The notes under the pieces were generated by a model. The model ran no database searches and was not told where the DNA came from. It was given only the letters and a program-made list of their open reading frames with translations. Positions 1 to 9,146 of a stretch of 64,000 bases of DNA are shown here, in pieces; the first letter of the stretch is position 1; the number at the start of each line of letters is the position of its first letter. Position numbers and translations under genes: made by a program. Origin of the DNA: Streptomyces sp. NWU339 (GTDB taxonomy: Bacteria; Actinomycetota; Actinomycetes; Streptomycetales; Streptomycetaceae); assembly GCF_003143855.1 (NCBI RefSeq), contig NZ_QFRK01000042.1, positions 17,628-81,627 on the forward strand. Reading direction: 5' to 3'.

Positions 1-2
1 TG

Positions 3-1895
3 GACCTGGTGGTCGAGTTGTTCTCCGACGTCATGCGCACCGGGCAGAGCTGGGCCGGGGCCTTCCCCATCCGGCGCAAGGACGGCGGCACCCGGATGGT
101 GGAGTTCCGCAACATGCGGCTGACGGACGACCGCGGCGCCGTCTACGCCCTCGGCCTCGCGGTCGACCAGTCGACCGTGCGCCGGATGGAGCGGGACGTG
201 GCGCTGTCCACCCGGATCGTCGCCCAGTCCCCGATCGGGCTGGCCGTACTGGACACCGGCCTGCGATACGTCTCGGTCAACCCGGCGCTGGAACAGATCA
301 ACGGCATGCCGGCCGACGACCATCTGGGCCGCACGGTCCGCGAGGTGCTGCCGCGGCTGGACGCCGACGCCGTCGAGGCCGCGGCGCTCCGGGTCCTGGA
401 CACCGGGAAACCGGTCGTCGACCAGTCCATGATCGGCCGGACCCCGGCCGATCCCGAGGTGGACCACGCCTGGTCGGTCTCGCTCTACCGGCTGGAGAAC
501 GCGCTCGGCTCGGTGCTGGGCGTGGCCGTGTCCGTGGTGGACATCACCGAGCAGTACCGGGCGGCCGTGGAGGCCGAGACGGCCCGGCGCCGGCTGGCCG
601 TCGTCGCCGATGCCTCGGTGCGGATCGGCACCACCCTGGACCTGGAGCGTACGGCCCGTGAGCTGGCCGACGTGGCCGTGCCGGAACTGGCCGACGTGGC
701 GGCCGTGGACCTGCTGGACGCGGTGGTCCGGGGCCACCGCAGCACCCTCGCCCCGGCCGAACCGGCGATGATCCGGGCGCTGGCGGTCCGGGGCGCGGGC
801 GCGGGCGCGGACGACGCCCTGCGGGCGGCCGATCCGCCGGGCCAGGTGGCCCGGTACGGCCCGGACCGGCTGGTCACCGAGTGCGTACGCACCGGCCTGC
901 CCGTGATGCTGCCGCAGGTGAAGGAGGAACACCTCACCCGCATCGCCCGCTCCGCCCAGGCGACCGAACTGCTGAGCCGGGCGGGTGTGCACTCGTATCT
1001 GGCAGTGCCGCTCATCGCGCGCGGCGAGGTGCTGGGCGCGCTCGACCTCAAGCGCACCGGCAATCCACGGCCGTTCGACGAGGACGATCTGCTGCTGGCC
1101 CGGGAACTGGCCGCCCGCGCGGCAGTGCAGATCGACAACGCCCGCTGGTACCAGAGCGCCCGCGACGCCGCGCTCACCCTGCAGCGCAGTCTGCTGCCCA
1201 GCCATCCGCCCGTCACGGGCGGTCTCGAGGTCGCCTCCCGCTACCAGCCCGCGGGCAGCACCAGCGAGGTGGGCGGTGACTGGTTCGACGTGATCCCGCT
1301 GGGCGGCGGCAGGACGGCCCTCGTGGTGGGAGACGTCATGGGCAGCGGCATCCCGGCGGCGGCCACCATGGGACGGCTGCGCACGGCGACGAACACGCTG
1401 GCCTCGCTCGGCCTCGATCCGGCGGTGCTCCTGGAGCACCTCGACCGGATCGTCGGCGGTCTGGAGGATGCCATCGCCACCTGTGTCTACGCCGTCCACG
1501 ACCCCCGTGAGCACCAGTGCCTGATCGCCAACGCGGGACATCTGCCGCCGGTACGGGTACGGGCCGGCGGCACCCCGGAACTGCTCGATCTGCCCACCGG
1601 GGTGCCGCTGGGCGTGGGCGGCGTCAAGTTCTCCACGACCGTCGTCGGGATCGAGCCGGGCGATCGGCTGGTGCTCTACACCGACGGCCTCGTCGAGACC
1701 CGCCGACACCCGCTGGACCAACGTCTCGACCGCCTGCTCACGCTGCTGCACGGCCCCGACCGCTCCCTCGAGGACATGTGCGACCTGCTGCTGCGCACGC
1801 TGCACGAGCCCGACAACTTCGACGACGTGGCCCTGCTCATCGCCCGCGCGACGACTCCCGGTGGTACGGAACGCGCGGGCCGTCCTACGGTCTGA
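3..1895 (+). CDS. PAS/GAF-domain PP2C (SpoIIE-type) serine phosphatase, 5' end missing
   Basis: The frame is open to the left edge, so the true start lies outside the window. In order I see a partial PAS segment, a second PAS domain starting near IVAQSPIGLAVLD, a GAF domain (roughly residues 200-385, ending with AVQIDNARWY) and a SpoIIE-type PP2C domain (about 400-615). Catalytic-type motifs are GGDWFDV, VGDVMGSG, NAGHLPP and LYTDGLVE, where the aspartates should bind the two metals. Such proteins dephosphorylate anti-anti-sigma factors in Streptomyces sigma-factor partner switches, with the sensory domains gating activity. No RsbW-like kinase domain is visible in the part present. It ends 11 bp inside the convergent methyltransferase gene. 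The family call is firm; signal and target are unknown. Confidence 0.9.
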   Translation, partial: DLVVELFSDVMRTGQSWAGAFPIRRKDGGTRMVEFRNMRLTDDRGAVYALGLAVDQSTVRRMERDVALSTRIVAQSPIGLAVLDTGLRYVSVNPALEQINGMPADDHLGRTVREVLPRLDADAVEAAALRVLDTGKPVVDQSMIGRTPADPEVDHAWSVSLYRLENALGSVLGVAVSVVDITEQYRAAVEAETARRRLAVVADASVRIGTTLDLERTARELADVAVPELADVAAVDLLDAVVRGHRSTLAPAEPAMIRALAVRGAGAGADDALRAADPPGQVARYGPDRLVTECVRTGLPVMLPQVKEEHLTRIARSAQATELLSRAGVHSYLAVPLIARGEVLGALDLKRTGNPRPFDEDDLLLARELAARAAVQIDNARWYQSARDAALTLQRSLLPSHPPVTGGLEVASRYQPAGSTSEVGGDWFDVIPLGGGRTALVVGDVMGSGIPAAATMGRLRTATNTLASLGLDPAVLLEHLDRIVGGLEDAIATCVYAVHDPREHQCLIANAGHLPPVRVRAGGTPELLDLPTGVPLGVGGVKFSTTVVGIEPGDRLVLYTDGLVETRRHPLDQRLDRLLTLLHGPDRSLEDMCDLLLRTLHEPDNFDDVALLIARATTPGGTERAGRPTV

Positions 1896-2784
1896 CGCCG
1901 ATCACGACATGGGCGTGCTCCTCCTCGGATGCGGCCCGGCGGGCCCGCAGTCCGGCACCGGTGAGGACGGCGGCGGCCGCGGGAGCCTGCCGGCGGCTCG
2001 TCTCGACCAGGAGGCACCCGCCGGGCGCCAGCCAGTCGAGGGCCCCGGCGGCCACCCGGCGCAGCACGTCGAGCCCGTCCGTGCCGCCGTCGAGTGCGAC
2101 GCGCGGCTCGTGGTCGCGGGCCTCCGGCGGGAGCAGACCGATCTCGCCGCTGGGCACGTACGGCACATTGGCCGCGAGGATGTCGATCCGGCCGCGCAAC
2201 GCTGCGGGCAGCGCCTCGAACAGGTCTCCGACGTGCACCTGGCCGCCGGCGTCCGCGACATTGCGGCGGGCACAGCGCACGGCGACCGGGTCGATGTCGG
2301 CGGCGTGCAGTTCGACCGCGCCGAGCCCGTCGGCCAGCGCCGCGCCGACGGCGCCCGAACCGCAGCACAGGTCCACGACGACGGCCGCGTCGGGTGCCTG
2401 GGCGAGCGCCTGCGTCACGAGGAACTCGGTACGGCGCCGGGGTACGAAGACACCGGGGGTCACGGCGATCCGTCGGTCCCTGAACTCGGCCCAGCCGACG
2501 ACGAGTTCGAGCGGAAGCCCGCGCACCCTGCGCTCGACCATCGCGGTCGCCTCGTCCGGGGTGTGCGCGGCGGTGAGGATCAGCTCGGCCTCGTCCTCGG
2601 CGAAGACACAGCCCGCGGCGCGCAGCGTGGCGACGACGGAGTCCCGGTCGGCGGGCGCGGAAGGCGGGGCGGGTGGCGGCCCGGCGGGCTGCGGCCGGGC
2701 GGGCTGCGGCCGGGCGGGCTGCGGCCGGGCGGGAGAGAACCGGGGGGAGGACTGCGGGGCGGGCGAGGGAGACGGGGACGGCAT
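1885..2784 (-). CDS. PrmC/HemK-like protein N5-glutamine methyltransferase, NVPY variant
   Basis: A class I SAM-dependent methyltransferase related to PrmC, which methylates the glutamine of the release-factor GGQ loop. The SAM-binding motif is VVDLCCGSGAVG, the acidic ribose-binding position is in HAADIDPVAV, and the catalytic motif reads NVPY where PrmC has NPPY. NVPY appears in a separate actinobacterial group annotated as putative glutamine methyltransferases, so release factors may not be the substrate. The N-terminus is a low-complexity Pro/Ala/Arg tail built from a 15-bp tandem repeat. I chose the ATG at 2784 because GAAAGG lies upstream; a GTG at 2829 is in frame but has no ribosome site. 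The gene is convergent with the phosphatase and overlaps its end. Confidence 0.8.
   Translation of the reverse strand: MPSPSPSPAPQSSPRFSPARPQPARPQPARPQPAGPPPAPPSAPADRDSVVATLRAAGCVFAEDEAELILTAAHTPDEATAMVERRVRGLPLELVVGWAEFRDRRIAVTPGVFVPRRRTEFLVTQALAQAPDAAVVVDLCCGSGAVGAALADGLGAVELHAADIDPVAVRCARRNVADAGGQVHVGDLFEALPAALRGRIDILAANVPYVPSGEIGLLPPEARDHEPRVALDGGTDGLDVLRRVAAGALDWLAPGGCLLVETSRRQAPAAAAVLTGAGLRARRAASEEEHAHVVIGVRP
2686..2730. repeat. 15-bp tandem repeat, three copies, in coding sequence
   Basis: Three exact copies of GGGCGGGCTGCGGCC (in one phase) lie head to tail inside the methyltransferase gene and encode repeated Ala-Arg-Pro-Gln-Pro on the minus strand. The unit is a multiple of three, so copy-number change would lengthen or shorten the flexible N-terminal tail without breaking the frame. 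Confidence 0.9.
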
Positions 2785-3173
2785 GGCGGCAAGAGCCTTT
2801 CGGGAGCCGAAGGGTGCTCCCGCGGTCACCTACTGCGGGTGATCCGCGTCGCTTCGAGGTGAGAGCACCCGACCTGACACAGCGGTAATGGGTCTCACCT
2901 CCCTGAGCCGTCGACGGCTGGGACCGTCCGCAGCCGAGCCGCCACATTACCCGACGGGGCTGCCGGTCGTCCGGCGTTTTCCGTACGGCGCGGTGCACAC
3001 GGCGCGGCGAGACCGAGGCCGGTGGGGCGGCCGGGGACGCCGGCGGTACGGCCGGGGGCCGGCAAGAGAGATCGGTGTGCGGGTGTTCTCCGGCACCCCG
3101 TACGGTTGAAGCCGGAGAACATCGGAAACACCAGAACCATCTGAGCACCACTCGCAACGGAATCGCCGATCAC
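2785..3173. other. Intergenic region between divergent genes
   Basis: This 389-bp stretch separates the minus-strand methyltransferase from the plus-strand oxidoreductase, so it should carry promoters for both. Short open frames cross it, but they lack ribosome sites and resemble no family. I could not assign a -10/-35 pair, terminator or riboswitch with confidence. Confidence 0.4.
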
Positions 3174-3779
3174 GTGAACATCACCCGCGGCTTCACCGGC
3201 CGCCCCCGCACGGACCATCCCGGCCTGCCGCCCGGCCAGTACGACGCGGGCGACGAATGGCCCGTGCTGTCCGCCGAGGTCACCCCCGACCTCGCGCCCG
3301 CCGACTGGACGTTCCGGATCGACGGGCTGGTGGCCGAGCCCCGTACGTGGGACTGGGAGCAGGCGCACGCCCTGCCGGCCTCGGCGTACGAGGGCGCGAT
3401 CCACTGCGTGACGGGCTGGTCGAAGTTCGGGGTGCGGTTCGGCGGCGTCTCCCTGGACACCTTCATGGATCTCGTCCGGCCCGACGGGTCCGCCACCCAT
3501 GCCGTCGCCTACTCGCACACCGGCTACACGGCGAACCTGCCGCTCGCCGACCTGACCGGCGGGCGGGCCTGGATCGTCCGGGAGTACGACGGTCGGCCGA
3601 TCCCGCCCGAGCACGGCGGCCCGGCCCGGCTGATCGTGCCGCACCTGTACTTCTGGAAGAGCGTCAAGTGGATCGCGGGCCTGCGGATCCTCGACCACGA
3701 CGAGCCGGGTTTCTGGGAGGGCAACGGCTACCACGCGCGCGGCAATCCCTGGGAGGAGCAGCGGTACTCCGGTGACTGA
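3174..3779 (+). CDS. Sulfite-oxidase-like molybdopterin oxidoreductase
   Basis: A 201-residue protein of the oxidoreductase molybdopterin-binding fold (sulfite oxidase / YedY-MsrP catalytic domain). The molybdenum-ligating cysteine is C78 in IHCVTGWSKF. Other family landmarks are SHTGYTANLP, HGGPARLIVP and YFWKSVKWI, the last two lining the cofactor pocket. No signal peptide or membrane segment is seen, unlike periplasmic MsrP, so it is probably cytoplasmic. I start at GTG 3174; an in-frame start at 3075 would add 33 residues unlike the family. The next gene, a flavin reductase, starts inside its last codons (8-bp overlap), suggesting the two proteins form an electron-transfer pair. The substrate is unknown. 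Confidence 0.88.
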   Translation: MNITRGFTGRPRTDHPGLPPGQYDAGDEWPVLSAEVTPDLAPADWTFRIDGLVAEPRTWDWEQAHALPASAYEGAIHCVTGWSKFGVRFGGVSLDTFMDLVRPDGSATHAVAYSHTGYTANLPLADLTGGRAWIVREYDGRPIPPEHGGPARLIVPHLYFWKSVKWIAGLRILDHDEPGFWEGNGYHARGNPWEEQRYSGD

Positions 3780-4572
3780 GCGGCTGACACTGCCACGAGG
3801 GCCGAACGATCCGGCTCCGCCCGCCCGGTTCACCCCGCCGACACGGTTCGCCGTACCCGGGCGCATCGGCGTGAGCGAGCAGACGGCCTCGGTGTGGCGG
3901 ACGGCGACACTGACCGGGATCCGCCGCGAGACCCCACGCGCCGCGACTTTCCGCTTCGCCGTGCCCGGCTGGCCGGGACACGTGCCGGGTCAGCACCTGC
4001 TGCTGCGGCTGACCGCCGAGGACGGCTATGTGGCTCAGCGCCACTACTCGATCGCGTCCGCACCGGACGGCTCCGGCCACATCGAGCTGACCCTGGACCA
4101 TGTGGCGGGCGGCGAGGTCTCGGGCTGGTTCCACTCGGTGGCCCGGCCCGGCGACCGGGTCGAGGTGCGCGGCCCGCTGAGCGGCTTCTTCGCCTGGCCG
4201 GGCGACCGGCCCGCGCTGCTGCTGGGAGCCGGCTCGGGTGTGGTCCCGCTGATGTCGATGGTGCGGCACCACAGGGCCCGGGGCCTGTCACTGCCCCTGC
4301 GGCTGCTGGTGTCGGCGCGCAGCCCCGAGGAGCTGATCTACCGGGGTGAGTTCGGCGCGGAGACCCTGCCCGTGTTCACCCGGAGCGCGCCGGAGGGCGT
4401 GGCCGTGGGACGTATGACGGCCGCACATGTGGCGCCGCTCCTGGCCGACGCTCCCGAGGGCGGGTGGGAAGCCTATGTGTGCGGTTCCAACTCCTTTGCC
4501 GAGCACGCCTCCAGGCTGCTTGTCGCGGCCGGCCAGCCCGTGGACCGGATCCGTATCGAGCGCTTCGGCTGA
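3772..4572 (+). CDS. FAD-dependent ferredoxin/oxidoreductase-type reductase
   Basis: A 266-residue ferredoxin-NADP reductase superfamily protein. The FAD-binding RHYSIAS motif is followed by the NAD(P)-binding GAGSGVVPLM and a C-terminal CGSNSF motif, ending in an aromatic-containing tail as in the family. There is no iron-sulfur domain, so it is the flavin reductase module alone. Its GTG start overlaps the end of the molybdopterin oxidoreductase gene by 8 bp, implying translational coupling. I infer it passes electrons between NAD(P)H and that partner. A strong hairpin follows 8 bp after the stop. Confidence 0.88.
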   Translation: MTERLTLPRGPNDPAPPARFTPPTRFAVPGRIGVSEQTASVWRTATLTGIRRETPRAATFRFAVPGWPGHVPGQHLLLRLTAEDGYVAQRHYSIASAPDGSGHIELTLDHVAGGEVSGWFHSVARPGDRVEVRGPLSGFFAWPGDRPALLLGAGSGVVPLMSMVRHHRARGLSLPLRLLVSARSPEELIYRGEFGAETLPVFTRSAPEGVAVGRMTAAHVAPLLADAPEGGWEAYVCGSNSFAEHASRLLVAAGQPVDRIRIERFG

Positions 4573-4579
4573 CCCACGC

Positions 4580-4616
4580 CCCGCCGGGGCCGCCGCAGGA
4601 CGGCGGCCTCGGCGGG
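4580..4616 (+). terminator. GC-rich hairpin after the oxidoreductase pair
   Basis: An inverted repeat of 16 pairs (one G-T wobble) with a 5-nt loop (CAGGA) starts 8 bp after the reductase stop codon. There is no U tract, as is usual for Streptomyces terminators. Confidence 0.65.
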
Positions 4617-4762
4617 CACAAGCGCTTTCCGCGCTCTTTACCTGTGTGCCTCTGTTCCCGCGTCGGGCGCGGACGGAGTCACGCACGTGCTCTGGCGACT
4701 GTTCCCGTGGCCCACGTACGGTGTGATCGCTTCGTACTGTCTCCGTACAAAGGCGGTCCCTC

Positions 4763-5731
4763 ATGGCCCTGTTCGACCTACCGCTCGACGAACTGCGCGA
4801 GTACCGGAGCGCGTCCACGGCCCCGGAGGACTTCGACGCGTTCTGGTCCAAGACGCTCGCGGAGGCACGCGAGCACGACCTGGACGTCCGCTTCGAGCCG
4901 GTCGACACGGGCCTGTCCACGGTGCGGGTCCTCGATGTGACGTTCGCCGGCTTCGGGGGCCACCCGGTCAAGGGCTGGCTGACGCTGCCCGCCGGGGCCG
5001 AGGAACCGCTGCCGCTGGTCGTGCAGTTCATCGGCTACGGCGGGGGCCGCGGTCTGCCCCACGAGCATCTGCTGTGGGCGTCCACGGGCCGGGCGCACTT
5101 CGTGATGGACACCCGCGGCCAGGGCAGCGCCTGGGGCGCCGGCGGTGGTACGGCGGACCCGGTGGGCGGCGCGCCGGCGTACCCCGGGTTCATGACGCGC
5201 GGCATCGACGCGCCCGAGAACTACTACTACCGCCGGGTGTTCACGGACGCGGTGCGCGCGGTGGAGGCGGCCCGTGCGCATCCGCTGGCCGATGCGGCCC
5301 GCACCGCGGCCGTCGGCTCGAGTCAGGGCGGCGGAGTCGCCCTCGCGGTGGGCGGCCTGGTCCCGAACCTGGCGGCCGTCGCCCCGGACGTTCCGTTCCT
5401 GTGCGACTTCCCGCGTGCCGCGACGCTCACCGACCGGCATCCGTACCGGGAGATCGGTCTCTTCCTCAGGACGCACCGGGGCCGCACCGAGGACGCCCTG
5501 CGCACCCTGTCCTACTTCGACGGCGTGCACTTCGCCGCCCGCGGCCGTGCCCCGGCGCTGTTCTCGGCGGCCCTCGAGGACCAGACCTGCCCGCCCTCGA
5601 CGGTCTTCGCGGCCTTCAACGCCTGGACGCACGACGACAAGTCCATCGAGGTGTACGACTTCAACGACCACGAGGGCGGCGGCCCCTTCCAGGAGGCGGC
5701 CAAGCTCCGCTGGATGCGCTCGTACGTCTGA
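4763..5731 (+). CDS. Acetylxylan esterase / cephalosporin-C deacetylase family hydrolase
   Basis: A 322-residue alpha/beta hydrolase of the AXE1 (carbohydrate esterase 7) family, which removes acetyl groups from xylo-oligosaccharides and also from cephalosporin C. Family landmarks are the N-terminal PEDFDAFWSKTL, FIGYGGGRG, the oxyanion-side DTRGQGSAWG, the nucleophile S187 in GSSQGG and the catalytic histidine H303 in FNDHEGGG. The length matches the family and there is no signal peptide, consistent with intracellular deacetylation of imported oligosaccharides. ATG 4763 is preceded by AAAGGCGG. No sugar transporter or xylanase adjoins it, so the physiological substrate is open. Confidence 0.9.
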   Translation: MALFDLPLDELREYRSASTAPEDFDAFWSKTLAEAREHDLDVRFEPVDTGLSTVRVLDVTFAGFGGHPVKGWLTLPAGAEEPLPLVVQFIGYGGGRGLPHEHLLWASTGRAHFVMDTRGQGSAWGAGGGTADPVGGAPAYPGFMTRGIDAPENYYYRRVFTDAVRAVEAARAHPLADAARTAAVGSSQGGGVALAVGGLVPNLAAVAPDVPFLCDFPRAATLTDRHPYREIGLFLRTHRGRTEDALRTLSYFDGVHFAARGRAPALFSAALEDQTCPPSTVFAAFNAWTHDDKSIEVYDFNDHEGGGPFQEAAKLRWMRSYV

Positions 5732-5914
5732 CCTCGCAAAAGCGCGGGGCCGGTGCTCCGTTCGATCACGACCCCTGCCCCTGTCCACGCCGTGCCCCCG
5801 TTCCGGCCGGGCAGTCGGCGGCGGAGCCGGGGAACAGGTCCGATCGGCTCCTTTCTGTATCCATATGGTCGCCAAGAGTGGCGGCGCTGCGAGGGCGCCC
5901 ATAACGTCTGGATC

Positions 5915-6982
5915 ATGAGGAAATACCAAGTCACATGCCTTAGTTGCGCCATCGCGCCCCTCGTCGTCGGCATGGGCGCCCTCGCGCCGGCCGCCTCCGC
6001 CCGCAACGGATCCGAGCAAGTGGTCCGTCCGGACCAGTCCATCCAGGAGGCCGTTGACGCGGCCGCCCCCGGAGCCACCATCGTCCTGACGCGGGGCACC
6101 TACCGCGGAAGCGTCACGCTCACCAAGCCGCTGACCCTCCGGGGCGCGGGCGAGCAGACCGTGATCGTGCCCGGAAAGGACGAGGAGGCAGAAAGCGCGT
6201 GCGCCAAGGCGGGCGACGGCATCTGTGTCACCGGCACGGACGACCACCCCGTCACCGGGGCACGGATCCAGTCACTGACAGTCAAAGGGTTCAAGAGGAA
6301 CGGTGTCTCGGCCACGCGCACCGACCAGCTGGAGGTCCGCCGGGTGACCGCCCGGGACAACGGTCAGTGGGGCATCGCGCAGGATCGTTCCACCCGCGCC
6401 TCGTTCCGCTACAACACGGCGAGCGGCAACGGCGACGCCGGGCTCTACACCGCCAACGTGTTCGAGGCCGACGCGGAGAGCAAGACCCTCGACTCCCGTG
6501 GCACGGTGATCAGCGGCAACCGCCTGACGGGCAACCGGATCGGCATGACCACCCGTCGGCTCAGGAACCTCACCGTCGAGCACAACGTCGTCACCGGGAA
6601 CTGCGCGGGTGTCTTCGTCGTGCTGCCGCGCACAGTGGGCGACCTGGCCGTCCGCCGCAACGCGGTCTACGAGAACAACGAGTACTGCCCCGCCTCCGCG
6701 CGCCTGCCCCACCTCCAGGGGGTCGGCATCGTCCTCGTCGGTACGGAGAAGGTGCTGGTGACGCAGAACTCGGTCCACGACAACGTGGGTGACTCCCCGT
6801 ACTCCGGCGGGATCGTCGTGTTCGGCAGCATGGACGGCGTCTCCAACGAGCAGAACACCGTCCGCGACAACCTCGTACTGGACAACGGCCCGGCGGACCT
6901 GGTCACCCGCGACGAGAAGGGGAAGGACAACAAGTTCGTCAACAACGTCTGCCGGACCTCCGAACCGGCCGGCGCCTGCTGA
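5915..6982 (+). CDS. Secreted right-handed parallel beta-helix protein (NosD/PbH1-like)
   Basis: A 355-residue protein with a signal peptide (MRKYQ then a hydrophobic stretch ending APAASA) followed by repeated beta-helix coils. The opening SIQEAVDAAAPGATIVL is typical of pectate-lyase-like and NosD-like folds, and Asn-rich turns recur (TASGNGDAG, TVISGNRLTGNRIG, RDNLVLDNGPAD). The architecture suggests extracellular polysaccharide binding or lysis, but I see no diagnostic catalytic residues, so substrate and activity are unknown. ATG 5915 was chosen because the signal peptide starts there. No ribosome site precedes it, and TAACGT lies 7 bp upstream, so a leaderless transcript is possible. 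Confidence 0.82.
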   Translation: MRKYQVTCLSCAIAPLVVGMGALAPAASARNGSEQVVRPDQSIQEAVDAAAPGATIVLTRGTYRGSVTLTKPLTLRGAGEQTVIVPGKDEEAESACAKAGDGICVTGTDDHPVTGARIQSLTVKGFKRNGVSATRTDQLEVRRVTARDNGQWGIAQDRSTRASFRYNTASGNGDAGLYTANVFEADAESKTLDSRGTVISGNRLTGNRIGMTTRRLRNLTVEHNVVTGNCAGVFVVLPRTVGDLAVRRNAVYENNEYCPASARLPHLQGVGIVLVGTEKVLVTQNSVHDNVGDSPYSGGIVVFGSMDGVSNEQNTVRDNLVLDNGPADLVTRDEKGKDNKFVNNVCRTSEPAGAC

Positions 6983-7064
6983 CCGGTTGGTCGGCTTCTC
7001 CCGCCCAGCGGGGAACCCCACGCCGAGCGGACGTGACGGCATGCGTGTGGCACGGCGCCCGGAA

Positions 7065-7120
7065 CGGCGAAAGGGCCGGCTCGGAGGAGAAACCCCTCCT
7101 CCGAGCCGGCCCTTTCGCCG
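7065..7120. terminator. Perfect 25-bp hairpin, bidirectional terminator
   Basis: Two perfectly complementary 25-nt arms (7065-7089 and 7096-7120) enclose a 6-nt loop. The hairpin sits between the convergent beta-helix and multicopper oxidase genes and would terminate both. Confidence 0.92.
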
Positions 7121-7184
7121 TCGGCAGGTTCCGCCACGGGCTTCGCCCGTTGACGCGGCTTCCCTCGACGGGGCAGCCGCGCGG

Positions 7185-8876
7185 CTACCGGTAGCCGAGC
7201 GTCGTCATCATTCCGGACTCCGAGTGGTAGATGTTGTGGCAGTGCAGCATCCACAACCCTGGATTTTCCGCGTCGAAATCGGCTACCAGCTTGTGGTGCG
7301 GCAGCACCACGGCCGTGTCCTTGCGGGCGCCGGGGGAGTCGGTGTCAGCCAGGCCGTAGGTGTGGCCGTGCAGATGGACGGGATGCCACATGTCCGTGCC
7401 GTTGAAGACGACCAACCGCACCCGCTCACCACGTTCGATCTTGTGAATGCGGTCCGGTGAATAGGGCCGGTGGTCGATGCCCCAGTCGAATTTCTTCATA
7501 CTGCCGGTCAAGATGAGTTTGATCTGACGGTCGGGTTCGCGCCGGTCCAGGGCCACGGATTCGTGCGGCTGCAGCCGCCCGGCCGAAACCAGCACGTTCC
7601 GGTTCAACTCCCGCGGACGCGCGGACGGCTTCGGCGCAGCGCCGCTGCCCGCGCGCAGGACGGCCATCGCCGACCCGCCTTTCCCCTCGGCGAGCGCGGT
7701 GAACGGGAAGACCCCGCTCTTCACGGTGACGAGCACGTCGTACCGCTCGGCCATGCCCAGGAGCAGCGAGTCGACCTTGTGGTGCTGTACGGGAAAGCCG
7801 TCGCTGTGGGTGACGGTGAGCTGGTGGTCCCCGAGCGCCACCCGGAACGCCGTCTCAGCGGCCGCGTTGATGATGCGCAGCCGGATGCGTTCGCCGGGCT
7901 TGGCCTTGAACTGCGTGGGGTCGACCGAAGTCCGCCCGTTGATCAGGTAGTACGGGTGGTCGACGTTGCCCGCGTGACCGCCGAGCAGCCTGCTGACGGC
8001 TCTCTTCATCACCCGGTAGGTGCCCTTACCGCCGTGCGGTGGCTCCGAAGGGTCGTCGTCCCCGTGCCCCGGCGCATAGGCCAGGGGCGGCCCGTGCCCG
8101 ACGTCGATCCCTCCCCGGGGGCGGGCAGGCGGGGCGTCACTTTCTTGCTCGCCGTGCCCCGGGCCGTGCCCCATTGCGGGTTTGCCCTTGCGGAGCTGCG
8201 CGAACACCTCCTCCGGGGTCGAGCCGTTCACCCCGTCGAGCCAGTCGTCGAGCAGGATGACCCACTCCCGGTCGTAGGAGAGGGGCTCATGGGGGTCGTC
8301 CACGATCAGTGGCGCGTAGAGGCCCCTGTCGATTTGCAGGCCCAGGTGCGGGTGGAGCCAGTATGTGCCGGGGTCCGGAACCTGGAACCGGTACGTGAAC
8401 GATTTGCCCGTGGCGATCGGCCGCTGCGTCACGTGCGGCACGCCGTCCATGTCGTTGGGCACGGCGATGCCGTGCCAGTGGACCGTGGTGGCTTCCGGCA
8501 GATGGTTGTTCAGGGTCAGCTTGAGCGTTTCCCCTGCGGTGATACGGACCTCGCGGCCTGGCAGCTCGTCACTGTACGTCCACGTCCTGACGGTCTGCCC
8601 GCCCCCCAGGTCGACCGTGCTGGGAGTGGCCGTGAGGGTCAGCCCCCGTGTCGGCCGTTCGGAGCTCGGAGTCTCTGCGGGCGGTGCCTGCGTGCCGTCC
8701 CGCGGAGGGGCGGAACGCGCGGGCTCGGCGCCCGGAGCACCATCGATGTGGTTGCGGCCCGGTGCGCCGTCCGAACAGGCGGCGAGCAGGCCGGATCCCA
8801 CGGCGGCGATCCCGGCACCGAGTACGGCGCGGCGGGGTTGAGAAGAAGTCTGACGGTTACGTTCCTGACTGAACAT
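7185..8876 (-). CDS. Multicopper oxidase, Tat-type lipoprotein, with His-rich insert
   Basis: A 563-residue three-domain multicopper oxidase. All four copper-ligand regions are present: VHWHGI, WLHPHLG, HPVHLHGH and the C-terminal HCHNIYHSESGM with an axial methionine for type 1 copper. The N-terminus has a twin-arginine stretch (RRAVLGAG), a hydrophobic core and a lipobox (LLAAC), so it is probably Tat-exported and lipid-anchored. Between domains 1 and 2 is an insert rich in His, Asp, Pro and Gly (GHGPGHGEQ, APGHGDDD), a possible metal-binding loop. Probable roles are copper or manganese oxidation or phenol oxidation. ATG 8876 fits the signal peptide; the longer open frame adds 68 unconvincing residues. 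Confidence 0.9.
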   Translation of the reverse strand: MFSQERNRQTSSQPRRAVLGAGIAAVGSGLLAACSDGAPGRNHIDGAPGAEPARSAPPRDGTQAPPAETPSSERPTRGLTLTATPSTVDLGGGQTVRTWTYSDELPGREVRITAGETLKLTLNNHLPEATTVHWHGIAVPNDMDGVPHVTQRPIATGKSFTYRFQVPDPGTYWLHPHLGLQIDRGLYAPLIVDDPHEPLSYDREWVILLDDWLDGVNGSTPEEVFAQLRKGKPAMGHGPGHGEQESDAPPARPRGGIDVGHGPPLAYAPGHGDDDPSEPPHGGKGTYRVMKRAVSRLLGGHAGNVDHPYYLINGRTSVDPTQFKAKPGERIRLRIINAAAETAFRVALGDHQLTVTHSDGFPVQHHKVDSLLLGMAERYDVLVTVKSGVFPFTALAEGKGGSAMAVLRAGSGAAPKPSARPRELNRNVLVSAGRLQPHESVALDRREPDRQIKLILTGSMKKFDWGIDHRPYSPDRIHKIERGERVRLVVFNGTDMWHPVHLHGHTYGLADTDSPGARKDTAVVLPHHKLVADFDAENPGLWMLHCHNIYHSESGMMTTLGYR

Positions 8877-9146
8877 GGCCCTCCGGTCGGTCGCACACGC
8901 ACCCACCCCTGCCCAGAAGGGCCTCGAGTGGGGGTGGACACAGCACGACCCAGCATGGGGCACAACGCCCGAAACATCCGGTACATCACGAATCGCCGAC
9001 GATGTCGATCTGAGGTTGTCCCGCCGCGCGGGGGAGGCCGAATGGCTGGTCAGGGCGGGGTGACGTGGTTTCAGGTTCACTGGTTCGGCCGCTGCCCGGT
9101 CGGCGTAGCGTTTCTGCTCGACAAGGCCGACCGGGGCGCGCTCCGG

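Noticed and set aside
2686..2730. Possible CRISPR-like repeats
   Set aside because: The 15-bp units are adjacent without spacers and encode a repeated peptide.
2888..3109. 73-codon plus-strand ORF in the intergenic region
   Set aside because: Arg/Gly-rich, no ribosome site, no coding bias.
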